Assembly (NCBI GenBank): GCA_022772525.1
Contig: JALFAD010000069.1
Coordinates: forward strand, 25,781 to 89,780
DNA length: 64,000 nucleotides
From: Clostridiales bacterium
Lineage (GTDB): Bacteria; Bacillota; Clostridia; Oscillospirales; Oscillospiraceae
Direction of reading: 5' to 3'
The notes beneath the pieces are model-generated. The model made no database searches, was not told the origin of the DNA, and saw only the letters and a program-made list of their open reading frames with translations. How positions within the stretch are numbered: the stretch's first letter is position 1; each line of letters begins with the position of its first letter. Shown here piece by piece: positions 30,267 through 39,073 of the stretch. The position numbers and the translations under genes are program-made.

Positions 30267-30836
30267 ATGTTTCTGAAACATAAGACAAATCATCGGATAG
30301 GTAAGTTCTGGGCTGACAGTGTCCGTTTCCACGGAAAGTCATGCTCAATTCTGGCACTCGGCGTGCGGGTCTGCGATACCGCCCTCAATAAACTGCATCT
30401 GTCCGCACCAGAACCGGAAAGACTTGTCTGCGTTTCCGAGTATGTTGGCTGCTGCACAGATGCCATTCAGGTTTGTCTGCACTGTACTGCCGGGAAAAAG
30501 CACCTGCTGTACTATAAAACCGGCCGCCTGATTTTCACAATCTACGACCTGTACTCCAAAAATTCTGTCCGCATCTGTGCCAGACCGGAGATTGCGGAGA
30601 CACTTCGGAAACTCACGCCGGAGCGTATTCTTTCTATGCCGGAAGAAACACTGTTCTATTTTGAGGAAGCACACCCACTCACGGAACGAACATGGAAGCG
30701 AGTGTGCCGTGCCTGCGACGCCCCGCAGGAGGGCGTTCCGTACCGGGATGCAGGCGTTCAGGACAGTCCTGAACAGTTCCGCAAATTTGACCTGTCCGAA
30801 AATGATGCCTGCCGCGTCACCAGAAGGCGGAAATAG
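30267..30836 (+). CDS. FmdE-family protein with altered metal motif
   Basis: The 189-residue protein resembles the FmdE family (formylmethanofuran dehydrogenase subunit E-like), with the layout FHG-x-x-C, LALGVRVCDTALN, CVSEYVGCCTDAIQV and KTGRLIFTIYD. In the usual FHGHxCPG motif the second His and the Pro-Gly are changed (FHGKSCSI). A Cys pair near the C-terminus (CRACDAP) may be half of the usual zinc ribbon. The ATG at 30267 follows AAAGGA. It precedes the ATC hydrolase-like gene by 32 bases. Metal or thiol chemistry is likely; the true role is unknown. Confidence 0.65.
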   Translation: MFLKHKTNHRIGKFWADSVRFHGKSCSILALGVRVCDTALNKLHLSAPEPERLVCVSEYVGCCTDAIQVCLHCTAGKKHLLYYKTGRLIFTIYDLYSKNSVRICARPEIAETLRKLTPERILSMPEETLFYFEEAHPLTERTWKRVCRACDAPQEGVPYRDAGVQDSPEQFRKFDLSENDACRVTRRRK

Positions 30837-30868
30837 GACACATCCCTATCAAAAAAGGAGAATCACCA

Positions 30869-31372
30869 ATGAGCCGCGTACATAATGAACCAAAATATAA
30901 GAATGGGCTGCTACAGGCAATCCGGGCACAGCTCGAACACCGGGCATTCTGGCTATATCTTCTGTGTGACGAGGCCTCAAAGCGAGGCCTTGACCCTCGG
31001 GATTTTGGCAGCGCTGCCGTAAAGCGCTGCGGGCTGTCTCAGGGTACAGACCTTGTCAAAAAGGGCGGTACAGACAGCTTGAAGGGTCTGAAAAAAACAC
31101 TTTTCACCAAGCCGGCTCAGCTGGTTTTTGAGATGGAGATTCTAAAGAGCACGGATAACGCGCTGGACATCGACTTTCATTACTGCCCCCTGGTTAAGGC
31201 ATGGCAGAAAGCCGGCTGTTCTGACGAGGAAATTGCCATGCTCTGCGATGTCGCCATGTGCGGCGACCATGGTATTGGTGAATGCTTTGGCAGCGTCTTG
31301 GATTTGCCCAAGTGTATTGCAAAAGGTGACGAGGTGTGCTCTCTGCGGTATCACAAAAAGGAAACACGTTAA
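30869..31372 (+). CDS. L-2-amino-thiazoline-4-carboxylic acid hydrolase-like protein
   Basis: The 167-residue product matches the ATC-hydrolase-like family in its C-terminal pattern, KSTDNALDIDFHYCPLVKAW, then CDVAMCGDHGIGECFG and KGDEVCSLRYHKK, with conserved Cys, His and Asp. In known members the enzyme opens a thiazoline ring in cysteine metabolism. Many clostridial relatives are uncharacterised, so substrate is not certain. It follows AAAAAGGAG and lies just after the FmdE-like gene. Confidence 0.75.
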   Translation: MSRVHNEPKYKNGLLQAIRAQLEHRAFWLYLLCDEASKRGLDPRDFGSAAVKRCGLSQGTDLVKKGGTDSLKGLKKTLFTKPAQLVFEMEILKSTDNALDIDFHYCPLVKAWQKAGCSDEEIAMLCDVAMCGDHGIGECFGSVLDLPKCIAKGDEVCSLRYHKKETR

Positions 31373-31476
31373 AATTTTTTGGTATAATATGCTGGGGAAA
31401 ACCACTCACTCCCCAATATTTCCTACTGTATCGCCTATCCGCAAGGACAAGCTGGCCCTGACTGGCTTTGCAAAGC

Positions 31477-31511
31477 AGTGAAAACCTCCGGCTAAGCCGG
31501 AGGTTTTCACT
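31477..31511. terminator. Convergent terminator
   Basis: A perfect 16-base inverted repeat, AGTGAAAACCTCCGGC and its complement, with a three-base loop. It overlaps the stop codon of the M56 gene and serves the convergent ATC hydrolase-like gene on the left. Confidence 0.75.
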
Positions 31512-33996
31512 ATCCAATGGCGCGCTGGTATTCTTGGTCGATTTTGGACACAATGACCTGTTCGTCCGTGGAGACAATGGATTCCGTCAGGGTGTAGGCA
31601 TCGTCCCGGCCCGGGTTGATTTGCAGATAGACGTCAATAAAGTTCCCATCGGCGTCAAAATGGAAGGTGGCAAGGTAGAAGTCTGCGGCGTCCGGGGTAT
31701 CCTCAAAAAGGGCATTTATCCGGAACATATAGCTGGTCTTCTCCCCATCCGACAGTGTGTCCATATAGGTCACATAATGACGAATGAAGTTGAAGTTACC
31801 CAGCCACGGGGAGCTCCACTCAGAAGGAGCTTCCGATTCCACCCAGATTGGTTCCGGATTTGTCTCGCTGCCCGCATTGGTATAATAACGGTCGTTCACA
31901 TAGAGCTGCGCGTGATCCAGCCCGTCTGCAGTGGTGGTGACCCGCAGGAAGCCGATTTCACTGTTATCGCATAACGTCTCGATGTAATTCTTTTCGGGGG
32001 TATTCTGGTACCGGCACTCGGTCTGAATCAGGATGGGGATATCCTGCAAGCCCATCATCACTGCCTGACATTTGCTGAACGCTTTTTCTTCTTCTGACAT
32101 TTCAGGCTCGGGTGCTGTTCCTGGCTGCTGTGTCACAGGTTCCTGATAGACCACTGCTTTCTGGAAGGCAGAGCGGGCAGCTTCGTCCATTGCCAGATCA
32201 TCCAGCCAGAAATCATACAATGTGTTTTCAGTGAATCGGAAATAGTGGGTACGCTGTACCGTTGGATTTTCCAAATTATCCGCAACGGTGAGGGTGCAGC
32301 CGTTGCTGCCGCCCCAGGCAAACATCCCGGTCATCGTCAGATTCGGGTTCTCCAAATCCGGGACACCCACATCTTCCAGCCACAGGTAGGCATCGTCATT
32401 GGGATCGTAGACCCCTTCGGGGATAGGATAGGCAACAATTCCGCCGATAATGTTGTCCTCTTTCAGGAAGGAGATGCTGCCGTCTGTCTCCACCCTGTAG
32501 TCGTAGCCGCCCGCCGGCATTTCCAGAATCTTATAGGGCATATCCACCACCGGAATTGTGGGATTGGGCTTTGGCTCTCCCAGACTGACGCTGTCCAGAA
32601 TGGCTTCCATGACCTCGGGCTTCACCGTCAGCTCGTCAAACCACAAATCATAAATCCAGCCCTCATAGAAGTAGAGATTATGCTCATTCAGGACGGTTCG
32701 TTCCTGTCCGGGAGGCACATCGCTGAAAAATTCCACAGTGATGACATTTCCCGGTGCAGTCCCGGCATAGTACCCAATGGGTTCATCCTTCAGCTCTGGA
32801 TGGGCAAGTTCAAAGAGCCAATACCAGCCGTCTGTACTGTCATGATCCGCAAGTGAGATTGCCAAAACGCCGCCGATGGTATTTTCGCCATCAGTCATAA
32901 CGATGACACAGCCCTCCCGGCTGTCCTCCCAGCTGCCATTCCCCTTTTCCCGCATTTCTTCGGTGCAGCCCTCGGGAAGTTTGAAATACAGTTCCCAGGC
33001 TCCAATACCGGCAGGCCCCTCGATACGGGTCAGATCTTCCAGCGGCTTTTCCTCCTGCTTTGGATTCAATGCGCAGGCTGCCAGAATCACAAGGCACAGT
33101 GCTACACAGAGGACGCTGACCCAGACCTTCGGCTTCTTCCACTTCGCCATGTTCCGCACCCGGCTTTTGGTGTCACCCTCGCCAAAGGCAAGGGGCATCC
33201 CGGACACGATGCGCTTGTGGGTTGCCAGCCGCAGCAGCGCCTGAGAATAATCTGCCCGGACATCCTCGCCGAGAAGTCTGATTACCGCCTCGTCACAGCT
33301 CATTTCCATGTCCTTCCCTGCCAGCGCAAAGGCCAGCCACACCAGCGGATTAAACCAGTGCAGGCACAGGGCGGCGTAGCCCAGCAGCTTCCACAGGGGG
33401 TCGTGCCGCCGGATGTGGTGCCGCTCGTGGGCAATGATGAAGGCGCGCTCTCCCTCCGGGGTTTCAGAGGGCAGGTACACTCTGGGCCGCAGAACACCAA
33501 GGACAAAGGGCGTCGTAATGTGATCGGCGAGATAAACTTCCTCGCGGTAAGGGGTCGCGCCCACCAGCCTGTGCCGCAGTGTCAGGTATTGAACCACACT
33601 GTAAATTGCCATGACGGACGCGCCGGTCAGCCAGACATAAGCGGCGATTTGCAGAACGGTCACCTCCGGTTCCACCTGTTCCGGTTCCCGCTCTGAAGCC
33701 GGCTGCTGCTGAACCGCCGGGACATAGCCGCCGCGACTTAGCGCCTGCTGCACAGGCTGATAAACGACGGAACTGACGCCGGGGGTCGTGCGCATAGTCA
33801 CAGGAATGGGCTTCAGCACGGACAGCCCGGCGGTGATGGACAGCGGACACAGAAGCCGGAACAGCACCACGGCCCACAGGGCGTAGGAATAGATTTTCGG
33901 CGCCCGTTTCAGAAAGAGCCGGGTCAGCAGCACCACGGCAATCACGATGCTGCCGGTCAGGCTCATATTGAGAATTCTTGCAAACGCAATCTGCAT
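31510..33996 (-). CDS. BlaR1-type M56 metallopeptidase with novel sensor repeats
   Basis: The 828-residue membrane protein has an M56/BlaR1-like N-terminal part (about 1-310): several helices, a zinc motif HERHHIRRH near residue 197, CDEAVIRLLGEDVRADYSQA, and a further helix (VLCVALCLVILAAC). The outside part is not a penicillin-binding domain. It holds two repeats (about 330-480 and 495-640), each with GG[V/I]-type strands and a closing YDLWFDEL or YDFWLDDL, then a third unrelated domain. It lies 4 bases after the BlaI-type repressor on the same strand, so signal outside, protease inside and repressor cleavage form the likely chain. The ligand is unknown. Confidence 0.85.
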   Translation of the reverse strand: MQIAFARILNMSLTGSIVIAVVLLTRLFLKRAPKIYSYALWAVVLFRLLCPLSITAGLSVLKPIPVTMRTTPGVSSVVYQPVQQALSRGGYVPAVQQQPASEREPEQVEPEVTVLQIAAYVWLTGASVMAIYSVVQYLTLRHRLVGATPYREEVYLADHITTPFVLGVLRPRVYLPSETPEGERAFIIAHERHHIRRHDPLWKLLGYAALCLHWFNPLVWLAFALAGKDMEMSCDEAVIRLLGEDVRADYSQALLRLATHKRIVSGMPLAFGEGDTKSRVRNMAKWKKPKVWVSVLCVALCLVILAACALNPKQEEKPLEDLTRIEGPAGIGAWELYFKLPEGCTEEMREKGNGSWEDSREGCVIVMTDGENTIGGVLAISLADHDSTDGWYWLFELAHPELKDEPIGYYAGTAPGNVITVEFFSDVPPGQERTVLNEHNLYFYEGWIYDLWFDELTVKPEVMEAILDSVSLGEPKPNPTIPVVDMPYKILEMPAGGYDYRVETDGSISFLKEDNIIGGIVAYPIPEGVYDPNDDAYLWLEDVGVPDLENPNLTMTGMFAWGGSNGCTLTVADNLENPTVQRTHYFRFTENTLYDFWLDDLAMDEAARSAFQKAVVYQEPVTQQPGTAPEPEMSEEEKAFSKCQAVMMGLQDIPILIQTECRYQNTPEKNYIETLCDNSEIGFLRVTTTADGLDHAQLYVNDRYYTNAGSETNPEPIWVESEAPSEWSSPWLGNFNFIRHYVTYMDTLSDGEKTSYMFRINALFEDTPDAADFYLATFHFDADGNFIDVYLQINPGRDDAYTLTESIVSTDEQVIVSKIDQEYQRAIG

Positions 33997-34000
33997 ACCC

Positions 34001-34360
34001 TCACCCCCGCATGGAATCGATTACTTTCTGCAATTCGTCAATTTCCGCGTCGGACAGCTTCTTCCGGCTGCCGAAAGCCGCGAGAAAGGCAGGCAGGGAG
34101 CCTTGGAAGGTGTCCTCCACGAACTGCTCGCTCTGCCGGGCATAAAATTCCTCCCGCCTGACCAGAGAGGTGACGGTTCCCTCCTGATTCTGGAACAGTC
34201 CCCGGTCGCACAGGCGCTTTAATATGGTGTACGTTGTCGTCCGCTTCCAGTTCAGCCGCTGTTCGGCAAGTTCTGCCAGGCGGCGGGAAGTGAGCGGCTC
34301 GTTTTTCCAGATGATGTCGGCAAAAATGGATTCCACTTCGCCAAGCCGGTATTCTGCCAT
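34001..34360 (-). CDS. BlaI/MecI/CopY-family repressor
   Basis: The 119-residue winged-helix protein has the family layout: LGEVESIFADIIWKNEPLT, then RTTTYTILKRLCDRGLF as the recognition region, and a C-terminal dimerisation helix pair. It begins after AAAGGAGG. The family is inactivated by a partner M56 protease, here the next gene. A palindromic operator over its own promoter lies just upstream. Confidence 0.9.
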   Translation of the reverse strand: MAEYRLGEVESIFADIIWKNEPLTSRRLAELAEQRLNWKRTTTYTILKRLCDRGLFQNQEGTVTSLVRREEFYARQSEQFVEDTFQGSLPAFLAAFGSRKKLSDAEIDELQKVIDSMRG

Positions 34361-34394
34361 AAGGGTTCCTCCTTTGTTCTACTGTTTATAGACA

Positions 34395-34428
34395 TCTACA
34401 TTCTACTACTTGTAGACAGTTTTGTCAA
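34395..34428 (-). promoter_or_regulatory. Promoter and operator of the BlaI/M56 pair
   Basis: On the minus strand TTGACA (34423-34428), a 17-base spacer and TAGAAT (34400-34405). A perfect inverted repeat, TCTACA-N10-TGTAGA (34395-34416), covers the -10 and most of the spacer. TACA/TGTA palindromes are the usual BlaI/MecI target, so autoregulation is likely. Confidence 0.8.
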
Positions 34429-34441
34429 GACTTGTCCGCAC

Positions 34442-34475
34442 AAAACAGAGCCTTCCGAAACCGGAAGGCTCTGTT
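34442..34475 (-). terminator. Terminator of metG
   Basis: A 14-base inverted repeat, AACAGAGCCTTCCG and its complement, sits 20 bases after the metG stop, followed on the minus strand by TTTTG. Confidence 0.8.
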
Positions 34476-34495
34476 GATAGGATTGTTATGATGGC

Positions 34496-36454
34496 TCAGC
34501 ACAGCTTCGCGCCGGCGGGGATAGCGTCGTCCAGCATGACGAGATTCAGCTTTTCCTCGCCCTTCTCGGTGTGGACGGCAGACAGGAGCATACCATTGCT
34601 CTCCTTGCCCATCATCTTCCGGGGCGGCAGATTGGTGATGGCAACCAAGGTCCTCCCCACCAGCTCCTCGGGCTTGTAGAATTTGGCGATACCGGAGAGA
34701 ATCTGCCGGTCGGTGCCGGTGCCGTCGTCCAGCGTGAAGCACAGGAGCTTGTCGCTCTTTTTCACATTGGTACAGGCCTTGACCTTCACGGCACGGAAAT
34801 CGGACTTGCAGAAGGTGTCAAAATCCACCTTTTCCTCAGCGTAAGGCTCGATTTCGATGGCAGGCTTGGCGGGCTTGCTCAGCTCCTCCAGCGCCGCCAG
34901 CTCCTTCTCCATGTCGATTCTGGGGAACAGCGCGGGGCCGGCAACGGTAGCAGCGTCGGCGGGCAGGACACCAAACTGGTTCAGGCTGTCCCAGTCCATC
35001 CGGGCGCCGCCCAGACGGCGGGCAATCTCGGCGGAGGTATCGGGCATGAAGGGACTCAGCAGGCCGCCGCAGATGCGGATGGTTTCCAGCAGATTGTAAA
35101 GCACCCGGGCAAGACGGGGTTTACCTTCCTCGGTCTTTGCCAGCACCCAAGGGGCGTTCTCGTCGATATACTTGTTTGCCCGGGAAATGACCTTGAACAC
35201 CACTGCCAGGCCGTTCTGGAAGGCGAACTTCTCCATCTCGGCCTCATACTGATCCCGAAGACCGGACACCATGGCAAGAAGTTCGGCGTCCTTTTCCTCG
35301 TCCGCCAGCTGCTCGGTGGGCAGGTGCTCACCAAAATACTTCTGGGCCATGGCAATGGTTCGGGACACCAGATTGCCCAGATCATTCGCCAAATCCACGT
35401 TGATGGTGTTAATCAGCAGCTCGTTGGAGAAGTTACCGTCGGAGCCGAAGGGGAAGGAGCGCAGCAGGAAGAACCGCAGGGCATCCACACCGAAGCGTTC
35501 CGCCAGAACATAGGGATCCACCACGTTGCCCTTGGACTTACTCATCTTACCGCCGTCCAGCAGCAGCCAGCCGTGACCGTAGACCTTTTTCGGCAGGGGC
35601 AGGTTCAGGCTCATGAGCATGGCGGGCCAGATGATGGAGTGGAAACGAACAATCTCCTTGCCCACAAAGTGCACGTCTGCGGGCCAGAAATCTGCCAGAT
35701 CGTCATATTTATCGTTCTCAAAGCCCAGAGCGGTCATGTAGTTGAACAGCGCGTCAATCCACACATAGACCACATGACCGGGATCAAAGTCCACAGGCAC
35801 GCCCCAGGTGAAGCTGGTGCGGGATACGCACAGATCCTCCAGGCCCGGCTTGATGAAGTTGTTCACCATCTCATTGACACGGCTCCGGGGCTCCAGAAAA
35901 TCCGTATTCTCCAGCAGATCCTGTACCCGGTCGGCGTACTTGGAAAGACGGAAGAAATAGGCTTCCTCCTCCGCGTCCTGCACGGGACCGCCGCAGTCGG
36001 GGCATTTGCCGTCCACCAGCTGGCTTTCCGTCCAGAAGGATTCACAGGGCTTGCAGTATTTGCCCTTGTAGGTGCCTTTGTAGATGTCGCCGTTTTCGTA
36101 CATCTTTTTGAAGATTTTCTGAATGGCGGCAACGTGGTAATCGTCGGTGGTGCGGATAAAACGGTCATAGGAAATGTTCATCAGCTTCCACAGGTCGAGG
36201 ACGCCCTTGGGGCCGGTGACAATGTTGTCCACAAACTGCTGAGGGGTGACGCCGGCTTCTCTGGCCTTGTCCTCGATCTTCTGACCGTGCTCATCGGTGC
36301 CGGTGAGGAACATCACGTTGTAGCCCTGGAGCCGCTTGAACCGGGCCATGGTGTCCGTTGCCACGGTGCAGTAGGCGTGCCCGATATGCAGCTTTGCGGA
36401 TGGATAGTAAATGGGTGTGGTAATGTAGTAATTACCCTTACATTTTTCGCACAT
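34496..36454 (-). CDS. metG: Methionyl-tRNA synthetase
   Basis: The 652-residue enzyme charges tRNA-Met. It begins MCEKCKGNYYITTPIYYPSA with the HIGH-type motif KLHIGHAYCTV, zinc ligands CKPC and CPDC, the loop DGGKMSKSKGNVVDP and a C-terminal tRNA-binding domain (from about residue 550; VKVKACTNVKKSDKLLCFTL). The ATG at 36454 is preferred: it follows GGAGGA and lies just beyond the T-box terminator, whereas an upstream frame would run into that leader. Length is normal for the zinc-containing type. Confidence 0.96.
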   Translation of the reverse strand: MCEKCKGNYYITTPIYYPSAKLHIGHAYCTVATDTMARFKRLQGYNVMFLTGTDEHGQKIEDKAREAGVTPQQFVDNIVTGPKGVLDLWKLMNISYDRFIRTTDDYHVAAIQKIFKKMYENGDIYKGTYKGKYCKPCESFWTESQLVDGKCPDCGGPVQDAEEEAYFFRLSKYADRVQDLLENTDFLEPRSRVNEMVNNFIKPGLEDLCVSRTSFTWGVPVDFDPGHVVYVWIDALFNYMTALGFENDKYDDLADFWPADVHFVGKEIVRFHSIIWPAMLMSLNLPLPKKVYGHGWLLLDGGKMSKSKGNVVDPYVLAERFGVDALRFFLLRSFPFGSDGNFSNELLINTINVDLANDLGNLVSRTIAMAQKYFGEHLPTEQLADEEKDAELLAMVSGLRDQYEAEMEKFAFQNGLAVVFKVISRANKYIDENAPWVLAKTEEGKPRLARVLYNLLETIRICGGLLSPFMPDTSAEIARRLGGARMDWDSLNQFGVLPADAATVAGPALFPRIDMEKELAALEELSKPAKPAIEIEPYAEEKVDFDTFCKSDFRAVKVKACTNVKKSDKLLCFTLDDGTGTDRQILSGIAKFYKPEELVGRTLVAITNLPPRKMMGKESNGMLLSAVHTEKGEEKLNLVMLDDAIPAGAKLC

Positions 36455-36711
36455 AAGTATCTCCTCCAAATGAAAAATCGCCCTTGAAAAACAAGGGCGA
36501 CTGGTTAGACGCGGTACCACCTTGATTCGCGCTCATGAATGCGAACGCCTCAAACCGCCTGTAACGGGACGCTCCCGGGAGGACCTACCTATCGATTCCC
36601 CAGCTCCAAGACCATGTTCTTCCGTGCTTGCCGTGCCCATTTCCAGCAAAAACAGGGCTCTCTGTCCGGTTCTACGCGGAATACTCTTCTTTTCACAGCT
36701 TTTACTATATC
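36455..36711 (-). promoter_or_regulatory. T-box leader of metG
   Basis: On the minus strand the leader has AGAGAG near its start (36658-36663), the canonical T-box GGTGGTACCGCG (about 36513-36524), and a terminator GCCCTTG-TTTTT-CAAGGGC followed by GATTTTTC just before metG. An ATG triplet at 36613-36615 in the context GAACATGG is a candidate methionine specifier. T-box leaders read uncharged tRNA and allow readthrough when the amino acid is scarce. The fold is inferred from motifs. Confidence 0.9.
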
Positions 36712-36717
36712 TTTGCT

Positions 36718-36747
36718 ATTATAGCCCAGAATGGCACATTTTGTCAA
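36718..36747 (-). promoter_or_regulatory. SigA promoter of the metG T-box unit
   Basis: On the minus strand TTGACA (36742-36747), an 18-base spacer and TATAAT (36718-36723). The -35 overlaps the stop codon of eutH, so metG has its own start inside the end of the eut operon. Confidence 0.85.
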
Positions 36748-37826
36748 GCCTTTTCCTCTTTTCGGGTCAGCCACATAGCAACGGCGATGGCGCTGAAGCC
36801 ACCCACCAGCTTGCCCACAATCATAGCCCCAATCATCTCCGGAGCAAAGCCCGCAGTAAAGCCCAGATGGTCGCCAAAGACAAAGGCAGCGGATACCGCA
36901 AAGGCGATGTTGATGACCTTGCCCCGCTGGTTCATATCCTTCACCATGCCGAAGGTGGCGATGGAATTGGCAAGGCTGGCAATGAGACCCGCTGCAGCTG
37001 CGTCGTTGATGCCCAGCAGCCGCCCTGCCGCCATCAGGGGCTTTCGCAGAGCCTTGGTCAGGACAAACACCAGCGGGAATGCCCCCGCCAGCACAATGGC
37101 AATGGTGCCCACCGTGGCAAAGCCCTCGGAAATGGGGGCCATGCCAGGGATGATGGCAAAGCCCGTCAGAGCCTCCACAATAGCGGCGGCAAGGCCGATG
37201 GTCACGACGATAACGACGGCTTTTCCGAAGATTTCAAAGCCCCGCACCATGGCTCCCTCTGCACGCCACAGGCCCAGCGCAATCAGGGCGGCGATAATCA
37301 CGATGGGAATGAGGTTGCGCAGCACCATCCCCGCCGGGAACCCGGCAACCAGCCCGCCAGCCAGCACCCCCAGCGGGATGGTGACGATGCCGCAGAGGAT
37401 TCCCTTGGCCATCACCGGGCGGTCTTCCTCCCGGAGGATACCCATGGCAACGGGAATGGTGAATACGATGGTGGCCCCCAGCATGGAACCGGTAAGCACG
37501 CCCCCCAGCATTGCCGCTTGGGGATTATCCGTCATCTGCACTGCCAATGCCCCGCCGCCCATGTCGCAGGCCAGCAGAGAACCCGCGAACATGGCAGGGT
37601 CAGCCCCCAAAATACCGTAGACCGGCACTACCACCGGCTTCAGCAGGGCCGCCAGCACCGGAGCAAGGGACACAATTCCCACCATGGCCAGCGCCAGCGA
37701 CCCCATGGCGAGAATGCCGTCCTCAAATTCCTTACCAAGTCCCCAGCGGTTGCCGAAGATCCGGTCCAGCGCACCCAGCAAAGCAAAGCCTGCCATGACG
37801 GCAATCAAAATTTCGTGAAACGACAT
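36744..37826 (-). CDS. eutH: Ethanolamine permease EutH
   Basis: The 360-residue protein is hydrophobic throughout, with ten or more membrane helices. The patterns LGALDRIFGNRWGLGKEFED, SLLACDMGGGALAVQM and FVFGDHLGFTAGF are typical of EutH. It imports ethanolamine. It is the last gene of the eut operon, 9 bases after eutN. Confidence 0.93.
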   Translation of the reverse strand: MSFHEILIAVMAGFALLGALDRIFGNRWGLGKEFEDGILAMGSLALAMVGIVSLAPVLAALLKPVVVPVYGILGADPAMFAGSLLACDMGGGALAVQMTDNPQAAMLGGVLTGSMLGATIVFTIPVAMGILREEDRPVMAKGILCGIVTIPLGVLAGGLVAGFPAGMVLRNLIPIVIIAALIALGLWRAEGAMVRGFEIFGKAVVIVVTIGLAAAIVEALTGFAIIPGMAPISEGFATVGTIAIVLAGAFPLVFVLTKALRKPLMAAGRLLGINDAAAAGLIASLANSIATFGMVKDMNQRGKVINIAFAVSAAFVFGDHLGFTAGFAPEMIGAMIVGKLVGGFSAIAVAMWLTRKEEKA

Positions 37827-37835
37827 GGCTTATCC

Positions 37836-38066
37836 CTACTTTTCATCAACAATCGCCACAACGGCGGCATCCACCGGGGCGTCCATGCAGTAGCGGGAGG
37901 CCACGGTGCCCGTTGCCAGCAGCACCCGGTCCCCGGTTCCGGCTCCCACCTGATCCGCCGCCACCACCTGCTGCCCGTCGGACTCCACTACTAAAAAAGT
38001 CTGTCCTTGCAAACAGGCTGCTTTCCGCGTGGCCCAGATGGAGCCGACCACTTTTCCAACCTTCAT
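37836..38066 (-). CDS. eutN: EutN/CcmL-type microcompartment vertex protein
   Basis: The 76-residue protein has the EutN/CcmL pattern: MKVGKVVGSIWATRKAACLQ, then FLVVESDGQQVVAADQVGAG and the pore-side GDRVLLATG. Such proteins form pentamers that cap shell vertices. It overlaps the upstream gene by 4 bases. Confidence 0.9.
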   Translation of the reverse strand: MKVGKVVGSIWATRKAACLQGQTFLVVESDGQQVVAADQVGAGTGDRVLLATGTVASRYCMDAPVDAAVVAIVDEK

Positions 38067-38461
38067 TTCGTTCCCTCCATGATTTCCTTTGCCAGCGGCG
38101 TCAGCACCGCGCCGGGAGCGGGCTGCCGTCCCGCGCTGCGCAAAATCCGGGCTTCCTCTGCGGTAATCAGCTTTTTCCGCCCGCCGTCGGTGAACAGCAC
38201 GCCCCAGTTTTTCAGCTCTCGCTGGGCTGCCGTCAAACTGCCGGATAAGGCCCGGTTTTTTGGGGATTCCGGCAGGCCCGGGGTGTAGAGATAGACACTT
38301 TTCCCCTCCGCTAATGCGGAAAGCACCCGTTCCTCCCGGAAATGCAGCAGCTCCGACAACTTTAACGACCCAATCACCACCGTGTCATAAGGCGGCTGGG
38401 TCACATACTCGTAGCCCAGCTCCAAGGGCGGCTCTGACCCGATCAGCAGTGCCCTTATCAT
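38063..38461 (-). CDS. Microcompartment-locus hypothetical protein
   Basis: The 132-residue product shows a Rossmann-like rhythm: MIRALLIGSEPPLELG, YDTVVIGSLKLSELLHF, GKSVYLYTPGLPES, and a helical end. It resembles part of the ethanolamine-locus hypothetical family (TIGR02536-like), but the match is loose. It overlaps pduL and eutN by 4 bases each, so it is certainly cotranscribed with them. Catalytic residues are not evident. Confidence 0.6.
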   Translation of the reverse strand: MIRALLIGSEPPLELGYEYVTQPPYDTVVIGSLKLSELLHFREERVLSALAEGKSVYLYTPGLPESPKNRALSGSLTAAQRELKNWGVLFTDGGRKKLITAEEARILRSAGRQPAPGAVLTPLAKEIMEGTK

Positions 38462-39060
38462 GGCAGCAGCCTCCCCAAGTCCCCCTTACGGAAGCCGCAG
38501 GCGTTGGCCTCGTCATAGTCCAGATGCACATAGGAGGCAAACTCCGGGCTGACCCGCACCGCTACATCCCCATACACCGTGGGGCGGGCGGTATAGGTCT
38601 GTAAACGCACGGTCTGTCCGTTTCTGACCCCGAATTTTGCCGCGTCCGACGGGGTCAGATGGACGTGCCGCTGGGCGGCAATCACGCCATGAGAAAGGGT
38701 TACCCTTCCCCGCTCCCCTTCCAGCGTGATGCCGGGACTGCCCGCCACGTCCCCGGACAGTCGGATGGGCGGGTCGATGCCCAAAGTGCGTCCGTCCGTG
38801 AGGGAAATCTCTACCTGTCCCTCTTTCCGTTCCGGCCCAAGCACCGCCACATTCCGAAATTCGCCCTTGGGGCCGATCAGCCGCACCCGTTCCTTCGCCA
38901 GATACTGCCCCGGCTGGGACAGGGGCCGCTCCGGGGTCAGCGGATGTCCAAACATAACTTTGGCCTGCTGGGCCGTGACATGGACGTGCCGCCCGGAGGC
39001 TTCCAGCTCCACAAACAGGCGGGATACCACGGCATCCGCCAGTTCCTGTAAGTTCTCCAC
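38458..39060 (-). CDS. PduL-type phosphotransacylase
   Basis: The 200-residue enzyme turns acetyl-CoA and phosphate into acetyl phosphate. Both PduL metal motifs are seen: SGRHVHVTAQQAKVMFG and AAQRHVHLTPSDAAKFG. The start is set at a GTG at 39060, which follows AGGGGG by about 8 bases and gives the family length. A longer upstream frame would overlap eutE and has no supporting pattern. Product passes energy to acetate kinase elsewhere. Confidence 0.9.
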   Translation of the reverse strand: MENLQELADAVVSRLFVELEASGRHVHVTAQQAKVMFGHPLTPERPLSQPGQYLAKERVRLIGPKGEFRNVAVLGPERKEGQVEISLTDGRTLGIDPPIRLSGDVAGSPGITLEGERGRVTLSHGVIAAQRHVHLTPSDAAKFGVRNGQTVRLQTYTARPTVYGDVAVRVSPEFASYVHLDYDEANACGFRKGDLGRLLP

Positions 39061-39073
39061 CGTGGACACCCCC

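Noticed and set aside
31374..31393. A TATAAT-like box just after the ATC hydrolase-like gene
   Set aside because: There is no -35 at a fitting distance and the next hairpin is the terminator, so a separate small RNA is not supported.
34571..36487. A 638-codon open frame on the plus strand
   Set aside because: It is the antisense of metG and its T-box leader; both real features are strongly supported.
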